64,000 nt of DNA from Littorina saxatilis (Eukaryota; Mollusca; Gastropoda; Littorinimorpha; Littorinidae), in contig NC_090253.1 of the NCBI RefSeq assembly GCF_037325665.1, forward strand, positions 16,511,252-16,575,251, written 5' to 3'. Under the pieces are notes generated by a model, which was not told where the DNA came from, did no database searches, and saw nothing but the letters and a program-made list of their open reading frames with translations. Position numbers and translations under genes: made by a program. Positions 60,205-64,000 of the stretch are shown here, piece after piece. Numbering within the stretch: the first letter of the stretch is position 1; the number at the start of each line of letters is the position of its first letter.

Positions 60205-62004
60205 GATTCAGAGTAAACTACTGGACCGATCTTTATGACATTTTGCATGAGAGTTCCTGGGTATGATATCCCCAGACTTATTTTTCTTTTTTTTCGATAA
60301 ATGTCTTTTATGACGTCATATCCGGCTTTTTGTAAAAGGTGAGGCAGCACTGTCACACCTTCATTTTTCAATCAAATTGATTGAAAGTTTGGCCAAGCAA
60401 TCTTCGACGAAGGCTGGACTTCGGTATTGCATTTTAGCATGGAGGCTTAAAAATTAATTAATGACTTTGGTCACATCTGAAAATTGTGGTTAAAATTATT
60501 TTTTTATAAAACGATCCAAAATTACTTTTATTTTATTCTTCATCATGTTCTGATTTCAAAAACATATAAATATGTTATATTCGGATTAAAAACAAGCTCT
60601 GAAAATTAAAAATATAAAAATTATGATTAAAATTAAATTTCCGAAATCGTTTTAAAAACAATTTCATCTTATTCCTTGTCGGTTGCTGATTCCAAAAACA
60701 TATAGATATAATATGTTTGGATTAAAAACACGCTCAGAAAGTTAAAACGAAGAGAGGTACAGTAAAGCGTGCTATGCAGCACAGCGCAACCGCTACCGCG
60801 CTAAACAGGCTCGTCACTTTCACTGCCTTTTGCACTGCACTAGCGGCGGACTACGGTCATTGTGAAAAAATGTAGTGCGTTTAGTTTCATTCTGTGAGTT
60901 CCACACCTTGACTAAATGTAGTAATTTCGCCTTACGCGACTTGTTTAGAATTCACAAAAGGACTGTTTCTCGAGGATCATTTTTAGCAGACAGCTTTATT
61001 GTGCCGTGCGACATCCTTGCAAAGATTCTGATTTTGAAGTGTGATGAAATCGACGCAAAGGGTCCATAATCGGTGCTAAGGGGCAAAATACATCTGCGAA
61101 GAGTCAGCGGCACCGACGACGCACTGCAGATTATTGCGGTAATTCTTTTTTTCCCATCCCGCTAGACGTTGCGTGAAAAGAAAACAGGACTTGTCATAAT
61201 CGTCATAATCCCTACCGCAGCATGCAGCGCCGCTGACTCTGCGCAGGTATAATTGGCCCCTAAACAAATTGTGTTTAAAAATTGACCCACTGACGAAATG
61301 ATGGACCGTAGCAACATGCCTCCACGACGAAAACTGATACTTTTTCTTGACTGGACCTTAACTTGCTTCTGAACGGTAAATCTGGCTTAGATACAGTTGC
61401 AGCGCACGTTTCCGTACCAAAACAAACAAAACACACACATAAACTCGAGAGAGAAAAAAAAGTACAAATCAGTCCAGTTCCGTTCAGGGTCGTAATCCAA
61501 AGTAGTTGTTGTCCTACGCCTTTGTGTTTTTTCTCCCGTGTACTCAACGTACTCGCGAGGGGGCGAAGAGAAATTGGAAGTTTGGAAGCCTGAAGCTGTC
61601 ACTAACCCGTTCTTGGCGACGCGAAGGGAAAGCTCTGCTTGATAATCCTGCTGTGCAAAGCCTGCAGGGGGCGCCAGTTGTCGACGAGATAGTTGTGAGC
61701 GTTGTGGGCGCCGCCGACACTGCCGCTCTTCGGGTCGTTGGTGACGTCGGAGTAGTGGCCGTCCTCGTGGAGAAGGTCGCGCAGCCGGGCAAGCTGGACA
61801 TCAGTGAAACACGCAGATAAGCAGAGGTAGGTGGTTGGGTGGGAGGATAAGTCTGTGTGGTGTGGGTGCGGGGTGGGTGGTGGTTGTGGTGCTGTGTGTG
61901 TGTGTGTGTGTGTGTCTGTCTGTGTGTGTGTGTGTGTGTGTATGTGTGTGTGCGTGTATGTGTGTGTGCGTGTGTGTGCGTATGTGTGTGTGTGAGTGTG
62001 TATG

Positions 62005-62075
<71 letters not shown>

Positions 62076-64000
62076 TTGTTGTACATCGCGCGCGCGTTTA
62101 CAAGAAGGGGCAATTAATAACTCTCCATGTTCATCACTACATCTGGACGGATGAGCTGTGTGAATTGTGATGCAAGGTCAGCGAGGCAGTCTTTCCAAGG
62201 TAGCAAGACGCGTACAACAACAACAGTTACAAATGATAGATTCAGCCACTTACTTGCCGAGCGGAGATTTTCTGCGGTTCTTCGAAGATTGTCCACGTGA
62301 CCGTCTCGAAGCACTTCGGTGTGGTGAGACTTCCGCTGTACCGGTAGAAACGGGAGGTATCCTTGGGCAGCAAAGAACGCAGGCGTACACCGCCTACCAT
62401 TTGGAACTCACCTGACAGGGGGAAAGAGAGAGAAATAAATGTGACACAGACAATTTCATTTCTCTTTAAATTTTGTTTGTTTGTTTGCTTAACGCCCAGC
62501 CGACCACGAAGGGCCATATCAGGGCGGTGCTGCTTTGACATATAACGTGCGCCACACACAAGACAGAAGTCGCAGCACAGGCTTCATGTCTCACCCAGTC
62601 ACATTATTCTGACACCGGACCAACCAGTCCTAGCACTAACCCCATAATGCCAGACGCCAGGCGGAGCAGCCACTAGATTGCCAATTTTAAAGTCTTAGGT
62701 ATGACCCGGCCGGGGTTCGAACCCACGACCTCCCGATCACGGGGCGGACGCCTTACCACTAGGCCAACCGTGCCGGTCTCTCTTTAAATATACAGGGCGT
62801 TCTAAACATAAAATGTACCCATGTACATACTGCTCCCACAGTTTTGTATCAACAGATTTGAAATAAATTTTTATTCAAGCAGAGAAGATTTCTTGAAATA
62901 TATGAAGACATTTCTTCGCATGACATTTATCAAGGTACTGTGAGGGATTGTGTAAAAAATTCCATCTCACACGGCAGAAATTAAAGGTCCAGACCATGCT
63001 GTTTTAGCGTCAAAAACGCTTCGAATCGTGTTCCTGCGCGACCGAACACTTCCCGATGTTTGCAGTTAGTTAGAAAACCACTTTCTTACCGTCTTCAACA
63101 ATGTTTGGTTTACTTCGGAATCTTGTAAGGCCGTAATCCGACGAATTTTGTGACCGAAGCGACGGATTTCTTCTCCAAAACGACCCGCCATTGTGCCGCG
63201 TGATCTTCGCGAGACTGGCTTATGAATAAATTATCCGTGACGTCACACAGTGTGAAGATGCCGTTTACCAACATGGCAACAAGCGTGACTGCAGACAAAA
63301 TTGAACCGTACATGTTCGAACTACCAGTTTCTCTCCTCGAATCTAGCATGAAAGATAAGGAGCGGAGGCCACTTCCAGCAGTAGTGAAAAGACAGTGACG
63401 ATGAAAATTGCGACTCTGTTTGTCTCAGCGATCAAAGGTAAACACGCCCGCTCTCTGTGCTGAACTTATCGTCTGCTTTCGAGTCTGTGCTATTTTTTCA
63501 CTCTCGCCTTGTCAACGCACTCGCGAATAAGTGGGATATTGTTTAAGTGTTCATGCATTGCATTCACGAGTAAAAGAACAACAGCGGCTCATCGCAGTTT
63601 TAACTGTTCTTGATTATTTCAGAGACTGGTGTCAGAGTGGCCACTGTACCTGTTGTATTGTGTGGGAGGGGCAGATTTGAGAGAGAGAGGAAGCTAGCCT
63701 GAGGTACATTGTAGAATGAAAACTTGCAGGGGAGCAAGAATGCATCACCAGCCACGAAGGTGTACATACAACTTTTTTTGAGGTGCCTATATTTGTTTGA
63801 TTTTTAAATGTATGTATTTGTTGTTGTTTTTAAAGGCTATCAAGAAAACTGTTGTCATTTAAATGTGACACTCAGTCAAATATAGTTTCACACACACACA
63901 CAAGATTAACTCACTTGCATGCCCACAGAAGAAGTTTGCTCTTCACATTGTTCTGTTGTTGTTGTTTTTATAATGTAATCATTGTAACATCAACACTCAG
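55264..64000. repeat. Second copy of the 8.7 kb direct duplication (likely alternate haplotype)
   Basis: Repeats 45548-54282 in order. It begins in the middle of a repeat element directly after a 200-N gap and runs off the window end, as expected for an overlapping contig of the other haplotype rather than a true tandem duplication. Contents include a partial hAT-like element 55264-55406, SINE 57196-57590, SINE fragment 58945-59091, 20-bp repeats 59670-59925, the 0.9 kb element 60044-60951, the MITE 61080-61260, SINE 62470-62781 and microsatellites. Confidence 0.9.
61607..62411 (-). CDS. Alpha-carbonic anhydrase exons, second copy
   Basis: Two exons, 62254-62411 and 61607-61793, with the same sequence, splice sites and phases as 52536-52693 and 51897-52083. 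No second set of the downstream Ser/Thr-rich exons follows before the gap. Whether this is a real paralogue or the same locus from the other haplotype cannot be told from sequence alone; the second is more likely. Confidence 0.85.

Overview
The window looks like nuclear DNA of a mollusc, most likely a caenogastropod snail. The evidence is intron-containing genes with GT-AG splice sites, a GRL101-type leucine-rich-repeat GPCR with CUB, LDLa and C-type lectin domains (a receptor class best known from snails), a very high load of tRNA-derived SINEs and small DNA elements of molluscan type, and long CA/GA microsatellites. There is no sign of operons or prokaryotic organisation. The species call is an inference.

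The first 36.4 kb is one huge inverted repeat (palindrome). The left arm (1-14765) runs off the window start. A 5.24 kb spacer (14766-20005) separates it from the right arm (20006 to about 36385). Each arm carries, in mirror image, a copy of the GRL101-like receptor gene (+ strand in the left arm, - in the right), the same minisatellites and SINEs, and at the inner end the last exon of a small secreted ten-cysteine protein of the prokineticin/astakine type. Exons 1 and 2 of that protein lie only in the spacer, so the gene crosses the spacer/right-arm border. Recombination between the arms would flip the spacer, and exons 1-2 would then face the identical exon 3 of the left arm. Both receptor copies are damaged in the seven-helix part by fragments of an L1/Tx1-like LINE. 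The right copy also has a stop codon and two frameshifts. A coding 69-bp repeat (23 residues) has 10 copies in the left gene and 41 in the right.

From 36.9 kb on, the minus strand carries what appears to be one split gene: two C-terminal exons of an alpha-carbonic anhydrase (51.9-52.7 kb), a Ser/Thr/Pro-rich exon (44.1-44.3 kb) and a long Ser/Thr/Gln-rich last exon (36.9-38.5 kb). All splice phases match. Its zinc-ligand exons are not in the window. A second, complete prokineticin-like gene (39252-43566, + strand) lies inside its large intron.

The last part is a near-identical direct duplication (45548-54282 and 55264-64000) around a run of exactly 200 N. This looks like two haplotypes, or overlapping contig ends, placed side by side; it repeats the two carbonic anhydrase exons. 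Most of the remaining DNA is SINEs, small terminal-inverted-repeat elements, one internally deleted LTR-element fossil, minisatellites and microsatellites.
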